Origin: Kryptolebias marmoratus
Taxonomy: Eukaryota > Chordata > Actinopteri > Cyprinodontiformes > Rivulidae
Reading direction: 5' to 3'
Assembly (NCBI RefSeq): GCF_001649575.2
Contig: NC_051446.1
Location: 24,428,867-24,492,866 of the forward strand
DNA: 64,000 nucleotides
This document shows positions 14,044-25,925 of the stretch, one piece after another. Under the pieces are notes generated by a model that made no database searches, was not told the origin of the DNA, and saw nothing but the letters and a program-made list of their open reading frames with translations. A program made the translations under genes and the position numbers. Each line of letters begins with the position of its first letter. Positions within the stretch are counted from its first letter, which is position 1.

Positions 14044-15399
14044 TTTCCATCTGTGTGTCCTGTGTTTTTGAATATTTTACTTTTGTTTTAACTTGTTTCA
14101 ATAAACTCCCCACCGGCCCCAGTGATCGTATCACTGTGTGATAGAGGAAACAAGCCCCTGTGTCGACCATTTATTATTATTTTGTCTGTATTTTAATGAT
14201 TTATAGAGTTTATGTGAAACAGTAAAGAGGTGGACGTGTGGAGCGGGGTGTCCACACCTCAGGAGGAGGACTCAGGTCTCCGATACAAAACACTGTGTTT
14301 GGCCAAGAAGTCTTTTCTGCTCGCAGATTTCCCAAGACTCCACAAGTATTTGAACTTTTATCTTTCCAGGCATCTCTACAAAAAGACCGGGCATTTACTG
14401 GGCTCTATTTTGAGAACGGTACGCTCAATGGAACAGGCCGCAAAGTTCAACTTCAAGTCAAACAAAGTAAATGTCAGCCTGAACAACCATGTCTGGCCAT
14501 GAGCAACCTTTTCCAAATTACGCCCTAATTGCTGCCACAGGGGGATATGATCAGCAGCCTGACATGGCAGCTCTTTAATAACAGTAAAAATCCCCTGTTC
14601 ACCAGAGAAATTCACTGAGCTGCTAGTTGGACCAGAGCAAAATGAGAACCCACTGAAGCATTTTGATCCACTTCAAACAGAACTATTTTGTGTTTTTAAG
14701 AGCGAACAGCAGCTGGAAACCTGTCGGAGCACAGAAGCCCACCACCAGGGGTTAAGTGAGCTGAACTTTGTTGTGAGGATAAAACACACGCAGCAGATGT
14801 GCTCCAGACGGTCTTGTTTTGGATGCCAGCACCAGAACAAACGATGAGATGCCCTCCGTAAGCGGTTCGCTCCAATTCGAACCCACCGAGGCTTGCTTCC
14901 ATGAACGAACACACGCTGAGACTACAGGGAACGCAGCAGAAAGGAAGTGCTCCTGGCCGGTCACACCCTCTACAAATAACAATCTCCACATGCCACCTCC
15001 GGCCCGAGCAGCGTAGCTGGAGGGAAAACAAACAGGCAAGAAAATAAGGAGGGTTGGGGGGTAAACAAGGCTCGGTGCTGTCTGGTTCCTCCCAGGTCTT
15101 CTTGCCTGGCTGCCACGGCTACTGTTCACGCCACAGACGCTGATCTAATTTAAATGGTATGGCTGTGAAAACGATGCTAACCAGAGCGGCCGGGTTCTTT
15201 TTAAACACATGTTCACTTGTGCACACTCTGCGGAGAACTTCTTTAGTTTCACGTTTGCACATTTAAAGTTGAGATTACCCGATTAAATGAAAGTAAATTT
15301 AAAAAATGAAGCAACATTAAAAGTCTTAATCCCAAGAAATCCTGTTACAAAAAAAAGCTTAGCATTAGTTTAGTCAGTGTTTTGTTGAGAAATGACGGA

Positions 15400-15650
15400 T
15401 GGATTTTAGTCACATCATGTGTACGATCTCATGCAACAAATTTTATCTCATTATAGGTAAAATTCACAAAGTTTGAGCCATTTTTCTACAACCTAAAGTT
15501 GTGGCGGCCATGTTGAACGGCTCCAAAAGCTTAATCAGTTGTAGACAAACAGCCAATAGTTACTTTACTGTAATCTGTCCAGTTGGATCCTGAGATATTT
15601 TGCCAACAATTATTGGACTCAAACTTGTCTGTTTGTTCACAAAACATCTA
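15400..15650 (-). repeat. YY1-motif dispersed repeat (family I), reverse copy
   Basis: Contains GGCGGCCATGTT (15503-15514), GGCTCCAAAAGCTTAATCAG, TCTGTCCAGTTGGATCC and GAGATATTTTGCCAAC in the order expected for an inverted copy. Ends are eroded. Confidence 0.7.
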
Positions 15651-17294
15651 TGGATCAACGCAACTCAAAATGGCCGCCACAGCTAATCCACTACACTAAT
15701 TATATGACAAGACACAGCTAAACGAAGCCAACAAAGAAAAACCTAATCTGTCATTTATACAGATATTGAGCTAAAGTTTGGTTAATTATTAAACAGTTTT
15801 ATTATTTTTATTAATGCTGCAGCAAGTTTTAATGAAACAAATGGGACGTTTATGAAGCTGGTTGCCAGGTGCTGCTGAAAAAGACACTAAGAGCTCTTAA
15901 ATGACATCAGGGATCAGTTTGCACTTTCATCACAGATGGCAGAGGCGAGGAAGCCGATTCCCATCTGAAACGTAACGCTCCTCCCTTCATTCGCACTGAC
16001 ACGAGCGACAGAAACAGGAAAGTCTGCGCGGCCAGGGCGGAGCCTCAACAAACATTTCAAGGAGACTTTACCGGTTAGATCAGGAAACTTCAAAGTGAAC
16101 GTGCGTCCAACCTGAAACAATCAGTTCAGGTCAGGTCAGGCGAGGCAGGCAGACTTCTTTTCATTCATTACGTCTATTGGGGGCGGGGCTATGGGCGGGG
16201 CTCACAGGGCCTAGACACACCCACTTTTGGCAAAAAGAGGTTTCTTTGTTTACACTTAAATAAAACAATAAATGGGCTATCAATTAAACAACCTCACTGA
16301 CTGATTTCCATACTAATTCTGATTTAGGAAACTTATATTAAAGATTTCTTATATAAGTAAATAAAGACGCAGAATTCTTTTCATCATCTCAAGATTTTTT
16401 ACTTCTGTTTTTACGAGACAGCTGCAAAATGGAGTTTTTGGTCTGACACAAAGGGATTTTTAAACACCTAATAAATTTATAGTTCATATTTTAAATTACT
16501 TTTACACAGAACACCAGCGGATTTGATCAGCACTTCCTTTTCTGTCCTGGAAAGTGCCTTCAGTGGTGTTGCTCTACAAACTCTTTTTTTTTTTATTAAT
16601 AAAAGTTAAAAACTAACTGATGACTTATTATGCTAACCACTTAATAAAGGCAGCATACTCATTAAACAACATTTGCTGAAGGTTTCAAGGCAATTTTCTC
16701 AAAAGAACTGAAGAAATAACTCCAACTGTTTTGTAACCGGTTACAACTTTTCACAATTTAAGGACTTAAATTAATCCAGAATTTTGGATTTTAAAATGTT
16801 TTAAACAGGTACTTATTACAAAGTATAAAATAAAAGATAAAAAATGTTACCCTGGACTACAATAAATAGTGCAGTTTCAAAAGCGTTTACTCCAGTAGTT
16901 TTCCAGAGATAGTGACTGTAATTCTGTAATGCGGGTCCACGCTCAATGTAAACAAAACACTCAGCTGGCCGTAGTCTGTGAATGTAAACAAATGTAGCCA
17001 GTAAGTTTAATGTTTGACATGTTTTCAGTCACTTCGGCTGTTTCCGCAGGTAAACACACCTGGTTGCTCATAAATTTTAATAATTTAGGTTTATATTAAC
17101 CATCGATGTGAGAACTTCTTTTTGTCTCCATTCTTTGTGAGTTTGAAATGATTAACTTGAATTTGTTTAAATCAGGATGCATGATCTTGGTGTCGCTTGC
17201 TTTTAAAAAGTTTCAGCCTCATTATTGTGTGAACGCTGAGTCAGTGTTTTCTGTTTACAGTTCCTTCCATGTGTTGTTTGGACTGGAATTAGTC

Positions 17295-17520
17295 CAGCAT
17301 ACTTTTTACCCATTTATATATCAAAATGCTCAGCTCATTGAGGACATTACAGAAATGTATTTGGGGTTTTGTAACTTTTAGGCTTCTTAAAATATTTACA
17401 ATCCCCCCCCCATTGAAATGCATGGAGAACACTGCGCTGTTCAGCAAACTTGCTTCAGTTTTAGCAACTGTTTTGCAAATTTTAGCTCATTTTAGCTTCT
17501 GTGCTGAACAGCGCTCACCT
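17295..17520 (+). repeat. AGCTTTTAG-type dispersed repeat (family II), diverged copy
   Basis: ATATATCAAAATGCTCAGCTC near the left end and TTTAGCTCATTTTAGCTTC near the right follow the layout of the copy at 53.8 kb. It lies about 400 bp from the myo1d first exon, in the presumed intron. Confidence 0.5.
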
Positions 17521-17900
17521 GTGCCGTGTTTAAACGTTAACAGATTCCTTTACAAATTAACTCAAAGTTGTTTGCATTTAACTACAACTTCTCTGGTTTG
17601 TTTTACAATCATTTTTTTGGTTGCGTGTTGACAGAAACAAGCCTCACTGTTGAGGGAAAACAGGTCCAACAAACAGGTAAAAGCTGCTCTTTTACAACCT
17701 GTGCTCATTTTGGTGGCCCACCCACTTTCAGACACCTCTGACTACGCCCCTGGATCCTTTCCAAACACCTGTTGAATGACAACTCCTAAAGGTGTTTACA
17801 GCACATGTCTATAAAGGAACAAACTAAACTGTAGCAAACTCTACAAACTCTAAAGTCACCTGAAAGGCTCCAGAAGAGGTGAGTAATGACGGAGGCTTAC

Positions 17901-17995
17901 CTGAGCTTTAAGTTGGCCATAAACTCTTCCATTGACACGTTGTCCAGAAGCACAAAGTCAGCCTTTCCAAACTCCAGGCTCTCGTGCTCTGCCAT
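17901..17995 (-). CDS. myo1d: unconventional myosin-Id, first coding exon (partial gene)
   Basis: Encodes [20 protein letters not shown], then [12 protein letters not shown], ending AG|GTAAGC in phase 2. This is nearly the same as the vertebrate myosin-Id N-terminus ([18 protein letters not shown], then MPEFMANLRLR) and differs clearly from MYO1G, MYO1B and MYO1C. Myosin-Id is a single-headed membrane-binding motor; in fish and flies the family is linked to left-right asymmetry. The motor, IQ and tail exons must lie further left: none was recognised in 1..17900, so the first intron is at least 17.9 kb. The ATG lies in AACAAGATGGCAG, a good initiation context that also resembles a YY1 site. 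Confidence 0.92.
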
Positions 17996-18450
17996 CTTGT
18001 TTGCTGGTTTTTAAATGTATCTACTTTTAATTTTAAAGTGTCAATAAAGAGGTGAACGTCGGCTGCGTCTCCGCTCCTCTCCTCAGAACATCTCGACTCG
18101 CCTGGAAACTTCAGCCATGGCTGACAACTTTTACAGAAAACTCCCCGCAAACCTCGCTTTCCTGTCTTAAATGAGAGTTTCACTCCCCCCCACGGAGAAA
18201 TGTCCTCATGCCCGTCCGAAGCTCCCTGTCCCCGGTCCCGTTACAGCCGCCTCACCTCGCCGTTTCCTTTCGCGTTTCTTCTGCCCCTCGGACCGGCCGT
18301 CCACCAATCAGATGTGAGCATGCGCTCCCAAGCCCCGCCCCCTCCCTTCCCCCTGCGCAGAGGTGTGGGTCAGGGGCTGTGTCAGCCGAAAAGCATCGCA
18401 AATATTTCTAAAAGCACCGCAGATTCACTGCCTTTCTGACGCATATTTCG
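17996..18450 (-). promoter_or_regulatory. myo1d: myo1d 5' UTR and CpG-rich promoter
   Basis: CpG- and pyrimidine-rich stretch just upstream of the myo1d ATG, unlike the AT-rich flanks. It holds a CCAAT box (18304-18308), an NRF1-like GCATGCGC (18318-18325) and a GC box CCCCGCCCC (18333-18342), with no TATA box. A 12-codon upstream frame (18118-18083: ATG in GTCAGCCATGG, then stop) has a strong start context and could damp translation if it is in the mRNA. The start site of transcription is not determined. Confidence 0.65.
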
Positions 18451-18954
18451 GCGATGACGAGGCCACCGTGAAAGAAAAACATGTTATTACTTTTAATGGC
18501 GCCTTCTGCTACCATAAAAGGAAAAATGGAGCTCAGTAGGATTTATTTTCAATGGGATAAATAAATGAAAAATAAAGCTCCTGAATCTGAAGGATTCTCC
18601 TTAAACGTTAGGGTTTATATTATAGTTTGATGTCCACAAACCTGAATGGGTTCTTCTGTTTGAAGCCCAGCAGACTCACGCTGATGTTAGTGCGCCATCT
18701 TGTGTAAAACAGATGAAACTGCAGTTTCCAACACTTTAAAGGGGAAATTAAGTGTTTTGAAGGTAACATAAATCAAAAGAAAGTCATAGAAGGTGCTTAT
18801 TTCCAGAGTCTCTCATTTATACTTGCTTAAAATAATAATCAAAGAGTTTAAAAGTTACTCGGGTCTCTTCATCATTTTCTGTGATCACGCTGAAGTGTGA
18901 CGTATCAAGAACCAAAAAGGAATAAAAAACAAGGCAGGAAATAATAAATACAGG

Positions 18955-18983
18955 TGGTGTGTGTGTGTGTGGGGGGGGGGGGG
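18955..18983. repeat. (TG)n followed by a 13-G run
   Basis: A short TG tract runs into consecutive G residues. The G run may be a sequencing trouble spot or form a G-rich secondary structure. Confidence 0.9.
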
Positions 18984-19116
18984 CTTCTGAAGGACCAGAA
19001 GGTTTGATGGATGTTCGTTTAAAATTACAACCCAGAGTCTGAAGGCTGACTGCAGAGAACGTTCTGAAGAGGAGAATCTGAGATATAAACCTTCAACAGG
19101 AGAACCACCGCCTGGA

Positions 19117-19345
19117 GGACCAGCGCCGGTCTCCTCCACCTGTCGGATCAACGCCAGCCTCCTCCCGCTGTCGGATCAACGCCAGCCTCCTCCCGCTGTC
19201 GGATCAACGCCAGCCTCCTCCCGCTGTCGGATCAGCGTCGGCCTCCTCCTGCCTCTTGGACCGGCACCGGCCTCCTCCACCTGTCCGAACGACACCAGCC
19301 TCCTCCCGCTGTCCGACCAGCGCCGGCCTCCTCCCGCTGTCCGAA
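19117..19345. repeat. GC-rich 28-bp minisatellite, about 8 units
   Basis: Units follow GGATCAACGCCAGCCTCCTC plus CCGCTGTC, with three nearly identical central copies and more diverged outer ones. The unit is not a multiple of three, and both strands are interrupted in most frames, so it is not coding. Confidence 0.9.
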
Positions 19346-20149
19346 GGTGAAACTCCGCGCAGACTGTGTGACATCATCGTAAAGCTTGGGGGTTCCTCTG
19401 GTGAAACGTGGGGCTCCAGTTCCCGACAGCATCACTCCAGATTAAATACTAAACGCTGACAGGAAATCTCCTCAGCGTCCTGCAGCAGTCTGCCACTGCT
19501 GGCCCCGCCTCCTTCTACGTCACCAAGGTAGAAGGTCTGTTGTTAAAACCAAAAACTTTAAACTGTTTTGTCTTTCTTTGACAAAAGGGTGTTTTTTAAA
19601 GGTAATTCATTGTTTTGGCATTTAAAATACTGAAAATATCCACAGTGATGACCTGAAATCTGAAACAAAAATATGTTTGTCACAGAAAATCCACAAACTG
19701 GAATACAACAGCTTATTGTGTTCCTATTTCCTTTAAAAATGCTTGAAACATTTAAAGTTTATATTACTTTTAAAACAGAAGCTGCAAAAAGATAAGTTTT
19801 AATCCTAAACTGCTGTAGTTTAATCTGGTAAAAAAAAAAAAAAAGTGGAACTAAATGTGACTTAAATGTAAGACTTTTTACATATATTTGATTTTAGAAT
19901 ATTGTAATGTTTCATTCTTACTTTAAGTTCAGTATCTAATAGACCCAAGCAGAGTTCTGTGAGTGCAACATAAAACTTTAGTTGTGTAACGGGTTATTGG
20001 TCCATCTGCCTTCTGGTTTTATAATCAACAAACGGAGCTCACAGTCACAGAATTAGCATTTTTCTGAGCAACAAAGATACTCAGAGTGAAGATGCCATCT
20101 GGGAACAACAAGAGTTACACAACAGTTATGTAAAAAAAAGACTTTTATA

Positions 20150-20825
20150 GTTTCTAATTGATGAATATACCTGAGGTTGTCCCATTCTGTCTGTTCAACA
20201 GTCCTGGATGGGAGCAAATCCTTTCCAGAGGCACTAATGCACCCCCATACCATCAGAGAGGCAGGCTGACCTCAGAACAGTTCTCCTCTTTGGTCCAGAG
20301 GAGACACATCTGTTCACATCTGGCTTCTTCTTTGCCTGATAGAGCTTTAAGCAGCATTTGTGGACGGCATGGTGAACTGGGTTTACAGACGATGATCTGT
20401 GGAAGTGTTCCAGAACCAGCCTTGACCTTTGACCTCAGAGATTTCTATAGATTCTTCAAATATGTTGATGATATTTTGAACCTTAGATGGTTAGATGTGG
20501 TTGTTTGCAGAACCTCTGCGCATCTTTACTTCTAAAATGCTCTTTTTATACCCATCCTCTTACTGACATGTTAAAAATAAAACAAATTTATTGCTAAATG
20601 CTCCTCCTCTTTTTCATACCACTTACTTTTACAGCTTTTTGTTGCCCCCGTCCAACTGTTTTGAGATGTGTTGCTGCCATAAAATTCAAAATTACCTTAT
20701 TTTAAAACAATAAGAACAATTTCTGAAACATTTGATGTTTACTATGTTCTATTGTGAATAAGATATGGGTTTATGAGATTTACAAATCATTGCAATCTGT
20801 CCCAACTTCTTCTGAAAACATGTAA
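20150..20825. mobile_element. DNA-transposon remnant (non-autonomous fish family)
   Basis: Carries GATATTTTGAACCTTAGATG, CTTTTTGTTGCCCCCGTCCA and ACAAATCATTGCAATCTGTC, words of a common fish repeat that ends near CCCAACTT. The opposite strand has MVWGCISASG, reminiscent of Tc1/mariner transposases. The superfamily is therefore left open. A terminal piece of the same family lies inverted near 37.35 kb. Confidence 0.6.
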
Positions 20826-21250
20826 GTTTTAGATTGTTTGACTTCACTTGAAATTGATTTTTCTCTCATTTTTGTTTCAAATCTTATGTGCTTTAAAGAG
20901 GAAAAGGCTTGAATGGTTTAGATTTAGACCATCTTCTTATTGTTTCCTTTCAATGGGTCAAAACATCTCATATGTAGGGAATTCTGCAGCCATATAAACT
21001 GACCACTAGAGGACGACAGTGGGAAACAAATTTGCGTTTGCTTGTTGCGTTTTAGTCTGATTTTATAATAAACACCGCTGTAGGAGCAGGAAGAAAGCTT
21101 GAGCTTTAACTTCCACCACTGAAAGAACCCGGGTCTGTCTTACAGAGCACGTCTATGGTAAAAACAACAAGCTCTTCGTGGAAATCTGGGGCAGCGTTTC
21201 CTCTCTCACAGCTGATGTCTGACAGCTGTAATGATGTGATGGAGACATGA

Positions 21251-21258
21251 TGACGTCA
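21251..21258. promoter_or_regulatory. palindromic CRE (TGACGTCA)
   Basis: Perfect cAMP-response-element core in ATGATGACGTCATCGCATCA. Intergenic, no gene start seen nearby, so its role is unproven. Confidence 0.4.
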
Positions 21259-22224
21259 TCGCATCAGCTGCAGGATCACACTGAGGTTGTTTATCGTCTC
21301 ATATAAACACACAATCATTATTTGACCTTTCACCTTTCCAGTCTGTGTTTTACGTTCAACTTGTTGTTGATCCTAAACTTGTTGATGTTCCTAAAGTGGA
21401 AACTGTTGCCATAATTCAAAGGTTAATGTTAAAGTCTGTTTGGTTTGAATCGTATTGTTTTACTGGTGAAGAAATATATTTTCACTTTATACAAACAGAA
21501 AAGGCAATCTGCTCTAAAACTAATGAAAAAAAGGCCAATTTCTTTATTTATGCTTTCTTATACACTAAAAACATTTGGATTTGACAGGAATAATGACAAC
21601 ATTTCAGCTTTATTTACAAGTATTTTCATCCTATAAAAGAAGAAATTAGACTTGTCTTTGTCATCTTCAAGTGAACAGTTTGATCAGTACACCTGACTAC
21701 CGTGTTGTTTTTGCTGAATTTGTAAACAACAAACAAGACATTTATCAAGACTAAATAAAGTCCATCCCTGGACATGTATTTCACCGGATAGGAAGTAGGC
21801 CAAAGGAAGGAATTCTTCCTAAACAAACAACAAAACGAGGTTTAAGTTTAAACCTGGCAGAAAACACAAGACTGATGCAGTTCCATTAAAGCAAAGATCT
21901 CCAGCAAAACATGAACTTTCACCTCCTTTATTCTGCTTTGAGTTTTGGCTCACAATAAAAATGTGTTTTCTTATAAACAGCGCTTTCCTAAAAGTTGCGT
22001 AACAAATCTAGATGGAACTTCCTGGAAGTAAAACCTAAAAAAAAAAAAAAACAGGTCTCCTTTCTCCTGTTTATCTTCTGATGTTAAATCTAAAAGTTTT
22101 CAGAGTAAAATCTAAACATTCGGCTTTGATGCTCCGTTAGTTTTAGACGTGTACAAAATAAAAAAGTATCCTAAACTCAGGAGTAAATTTAATACGATGA
22201 TAAAGAACTGGGAAATACAGCAAA

Positions 22225-22560
22225 ACAGCTAAAAGCTAAAAGGCAAACTAAAGTAAACATATCAAGAGGCTAGCTAAGAGCTAAAAGTAGCTAAATGCTT
22301 GCAAAAAGCAGCAAATGGTAGCTAAAAGCTAAACTTAACAGATTATGGCTATAAACTAAAAGAAGGCAAAAAAGGTCATTGTTCCCTGCAAAATCTGATT
22401 TAACATATTTCTTCTCTTTTTGTCTTTAGCTACTGCTTATTTTAGCATCTAGTTTGGTAATTTGAACTTTTAGCTTCCACAAATTTGGGTTGTTGAAGCT
22501 AAAATGAGTTCACACTGCAGAAAATGAAGTTTCTCTTGTTCATTAAAGGTAATTATTTTA
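22225..22560 (-). repeat. AGCTTTTAG-type dispersed repeat (family II), reverse copy
   Basis: Repeated AGCTAAAAGCTAAA and GTAGCTAAAAGC words, the complement of the forward copies at 27.2, 53.8 and 59.4 kb. Noncoding. Confidence 0.6.
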
Positions 22561-22912
22561 TTTTGAACTTCAGGTTTTCCAGGCACCAAACTCCTGGTTT
22601 CATGTTCCACCTATGACTGAACTCCAACCATATCTGCACATAAACATGCATGAGGTCCGGATCCCTGCACACATCAACACACCCGTGTGTTGTTGGACAC
22701 GCTGTCCTTTGGCCGCCGTCCCTGTTGCTACGGGACGTTAATCAGGGCCTTTTGTGTGATAAGGAGGAGGGAATCTGGATTCTTTCCACTCCTCGGCAGA
22801 CGTAGGTCTGCTGGCTCGGGTTTGGGTAAACAGCTCAGCTTGGCGGTGGTGTTTAGATCAGCTGCTGTTGGTTTGTTGGACCCGGATCAAACCCGGGAGG
22901 GAAACCAGGAGC

Positions 22913-22924
22913 CACGTGACGTCA
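22913..22924. promoter_or_regulatory. overlapping E-box and CRE (CACGTGACGTCA)
   Basis: CACGTG (22913-22918) overlaps TGACGTCA (22917-22924). The surrounding 22690-23000 is more GC-rich than its neighbours. Possible enhancer or unannotated promoter; no transcript evidence. Confidence 0.4.
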
Positions 22925-23036
22925 GCGCAGAGCCTGAACGCTGTTAAGTCAGAGTGAAAGGCCCGGCGTTCCTCAGAGGACAGAGAGCAGACAGAGCTGG
23001 AGTCACTTCGCTCAAACCTTGAAAATAAAATGAAAT

Positions 23037-23262
23037 ATTGTGTTCAGAGTGTTGATGACTCTCAGCTACTACCACACCAAAGTCTACCTCAACAACTTAT
23101 AACCGTTTTTCTGTTGGTTAATATCAGTAAGCTGTGGCGGCCATCTTTAATTGAGCTGGCTCCAAACGTTAATCAGCTGTAGATGATGAGAGTTTTGTTC
23201 AAATCTGTCCAGTTATTCATGACATATTTTGCTAACACATACACACACAGGCAAAAAAGCCT
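23037..23262 (-). repeat. YY1-motif dispersed repeat (family I), reverse copy
   Basis: GATGACTCTCAGCTACTACC, then GGCGGCCATCTT (23136-23147), GTTAATCAGCTGTAGATG and ATTTTGCTAACA in order. Confidence 0.8.
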
Positions 23263-23937
23263 TGAAATGAAAATTTTAAGCATATACGTACAATAAAATG
23301 TACTTTAATTTACAGCAAACTGACCAGAAACACTTGATATTTGACATCCATATTAACAGCATGGTAATGTTTTTGGTCACAATTAAATACCTATAATTAA
23401 TTATTTTTAATTATCATTTTCTATTACTAATAAAACATTAATCTGGAGTTTGTAATCAACAAACTCTTAATGTTTTCTTATAAATAGTCAGAAAATAGAT
23501 TATTGTTCAAACTATGAGTTTGTTAACAAGCAGCTAATAAATGATTAATTTGTGTACTTAAATCCAAGTGTTGGCCTTATTTTCCAATATTTGACCAGTA
23601 ATTTAATATTTATTCTATGGCAGCACTTTCAGGGTTTAAATGGAGGTAATCCCTGTTTAGTCTGATATAATTAAAAGAGTTAATAGGATCTGGTCTGAAC
23701 TTTGAATCCAAGTATTTCTGAACGCAGGAAGGAGATCATTGCACCTAAAATAAGTTTGAGCCGTTACGTGTGACTTGGCACGTTCTCTTTGGCCTCTGCC
23801 CTCCTTCTGACTTTTTTTTTTGAATGAAAGGTCCCGAGGCCGGGGTCAGGTGAAGCTCAGCCAGGGTCAGGTTTGAACGGGTCTAACATCAGCTGATCTG
23901 AATACGATCCCTGGCTGTTTACCCCGACCCAGGGCCA

Positions 23938-23953
23938 ACACACACACACACAC
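23938..23953. repeat. (CA)n microsatellite
   Basis: About eight CA units. Confidence 0.85.
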
Positions 23954-24051
23954 TTGGACCAGTTTCCTCACTGCAAACACAAACTGAAGTCTTCATCAGA
24001 GCTGGAAAACACACAAAAACTAAATGCTGCAACTTTAACGTTGACAAAAAC

Positions 24052-24180
24052 TCCTTGAAGGAATGCATATCGCCCTCCACTTTTCATAAATGATGTTTTG
24101 TGCAGTCTCATGTAATACTGAAAAACCTGTTAGCAGTTGAATTATGTGATGGGGATGACTCTCAGCTACTACTAAGAGAC
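24052..24180 (-). repeat. YY1-motif dispersed repeat (family I), truncated reverse copy
   Basis: Starts with GAAGGAATGCATATCGCCCT, the family end also seen at 51.36, 53.04 and 58.77 kb, and breaks off after GGATGACTCTCAGCTACTAC. The YY1 core is missing. Confidence 0.7.
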
Positions 24181-24999
24181 AGACAGAGTTTTTCTGTCAG
24201 GACACACAGAGGCGGATGGAGGGGAGGTTAGTGGTTTGTTTTGGTTCAGCCGTTCACCGTTAGCTAACACGCTAACATCTGACTTAAAATATTTGCTTCT
24301 TAAAACAGAATAAAACTCATCATTAGAGTTGGGAACACAAAAATGCCTCCATACCTGAGGTAATTTGACAGATAATGAGATCAAATTTGATGTGGTTTCA
24401 GTAAAATCAACATTGTTTTGGTGTAAAGCGTCAGTTTCCTCATTCCTTGGTGAGTCTGAGTTGATTTAAATGGCAAAAATTAACTTTTGAACAGTTTCTG
24501 TGGCTGTTAAAGTTCCTCTACTGCAGGTAAGACACTGACTGCTCATAACAACTCCACGCAACCCCCCAGTTTAAGTGTAGTTTTCTCAACAACTGATCTG
24601 AAACTGTTGGCTGCTTCTCTCTTTCTTTTTACGAGCTGAAAACATTTGGCAGCAGAAACCAAGACGGTTCGGCTATTATTAGAGCCGTTTCAGGCCGTTA
24701 GCCTTCGGCTGTTCAGTCTCTAACCTCTGTCTCACTGGGCTCTGAGCCAGAGACAGCAGGAAACCCAGGAGGTCCGCCCCGTCGTTTGATGGAAACTGTC
24801 CCGACAAGCGAAGTGAAACTCCTGCACTTAGAAGATTCTTGGCCCAAAACGCAGGAAGTTCAGTTTTTTTTCAGTCTAAACATGATCTCGTCGCCAGCTT
24901 TAAGATTTCTGCTCCGTTAATCGACTGCAGCAAAGAAACGATCAGCTGATATCTTTCCCAAGCATGAGGCAAAAATAAACAACACAAATAAAACCCTTT

Positions 25000-25925
25000 G
25001 TTTCCACGTAGTTCTCTTTTTATTTACAGTATTTACAATATTTTCAGTCAGAAAAAAAAGTGTAGCTATAAAAATAACTTTTGACTATCTGTGTGATGTA
25101 GATAAAGAAAAACTGTTTCTTCTGAACACATCTGGACCCAGAGCGTTCTCGTTTGGCACAGCATAAAATAATAATTCTGAAACTGGCCTTACTGGACCAC
25201 GAAGCCCCCACTCAGGCTTAACAACACCTAAACTCAGCCGCTCGTTGAGATCGGACTGAAAACTCGGGTCCACGTGGAGCTGCAGGTCCAACAATACAGT
25301 CCATGGTTTTTTTCTAAACACATAAATGCACAAAAAAAGGGAGGATTGCATTCAGCCTGGTCCAGAAAACTGACATCAGTTTTTGTGTTTGGAAACTCAG
25401 AAATATTAAGGAAATGCACAAATATCCATGCAAAACAAACAAAAGTTGCAAATTTTGTTCGAAGCTTCAAACCAAAACAGTCTTACAGTACCGTCAAATT
25501 GAACGAGGTGCAAATATTCGATTTCATAGTTCAAGTAGTCCAACAACACTTTCCTTTGGGTGGGTTTGCTGCTACAACAGGGTCTCCTGTTCAGGAAACA
25601 CCTCAAAACTGCTGAACAACTTCCTCTTTCCATGCCAGGAGTCCACTCATGTATTTATTTCTTTTAAACACCCGTAACATGCTGGGTGCTGCCTCCTCCG
25701 TCTCCCCCCACCTGCATGACTCCACCCACTCCCCGTTAACGCTGAGCAGTCGGGCTGCTTCATCCAAGCTTCCTGTTGATTATTTTGCTATTAAAAACTA
25801 AAAGCTATAAGGTAACAGGCTGAAAGCTGCTCTGGTCGGTGGCTGCAGAAGACATTGTGGGAATAAAAGGACAGATTCTGGAGGCTCCGTGTTTGTTTCG
25901 GCGTTGGGGCCTGCAGAGATTCTCA
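25000..25925 (-). other. pdk2: pdk2 3' untranslated region (inferred)
   Basis: Sequence after the pdk2 stop with no other recognisable gene. Two AATAAA hexamers lie on the coding strand, at 25659-25654 and 25024-25019. They would give 3' UTRs of roughly 290 or 920 nt. The end given here is an inference from the distal signal. Confidence 0.5.

Larger units (their letters stand above)
14044..17900. other. noncoding sequence, presumed myo1d intron 1
   Basis: No exon recognised. A slightly GC-richer patch around 14700-15120 carries overlapping minus-strand frames that match nothing I know. One family I and one family II repeat copy are listed separately. Confidence 0.6.
18451..24999. other. intergenic sequence between myo1d and pdk2
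   Basis: No exon recognised on either strand. I looked for the mammalian myo1d neighbour TMEM98 by its characteristic residues and did not see it. Holds a minisatellite, a DNA-transposon remnant, repeat copies and two CRE-like sites (listed separately). Confidence 0.6.

Noticed and set aside
14696..15129. Overlapping minus-strand frames of 79-125 codons
   Set aside because: Several frames open at once in a GC-richer patch with few stops; none resembles a myosin exon or any known protein.
1..17900. Search for myo1d exon 2 ([20 protein letters not shown]-like)
   Set aside because: No matching reading was found by eye on the minus strand, so no second exon is claimed; a translated search would be decisive.
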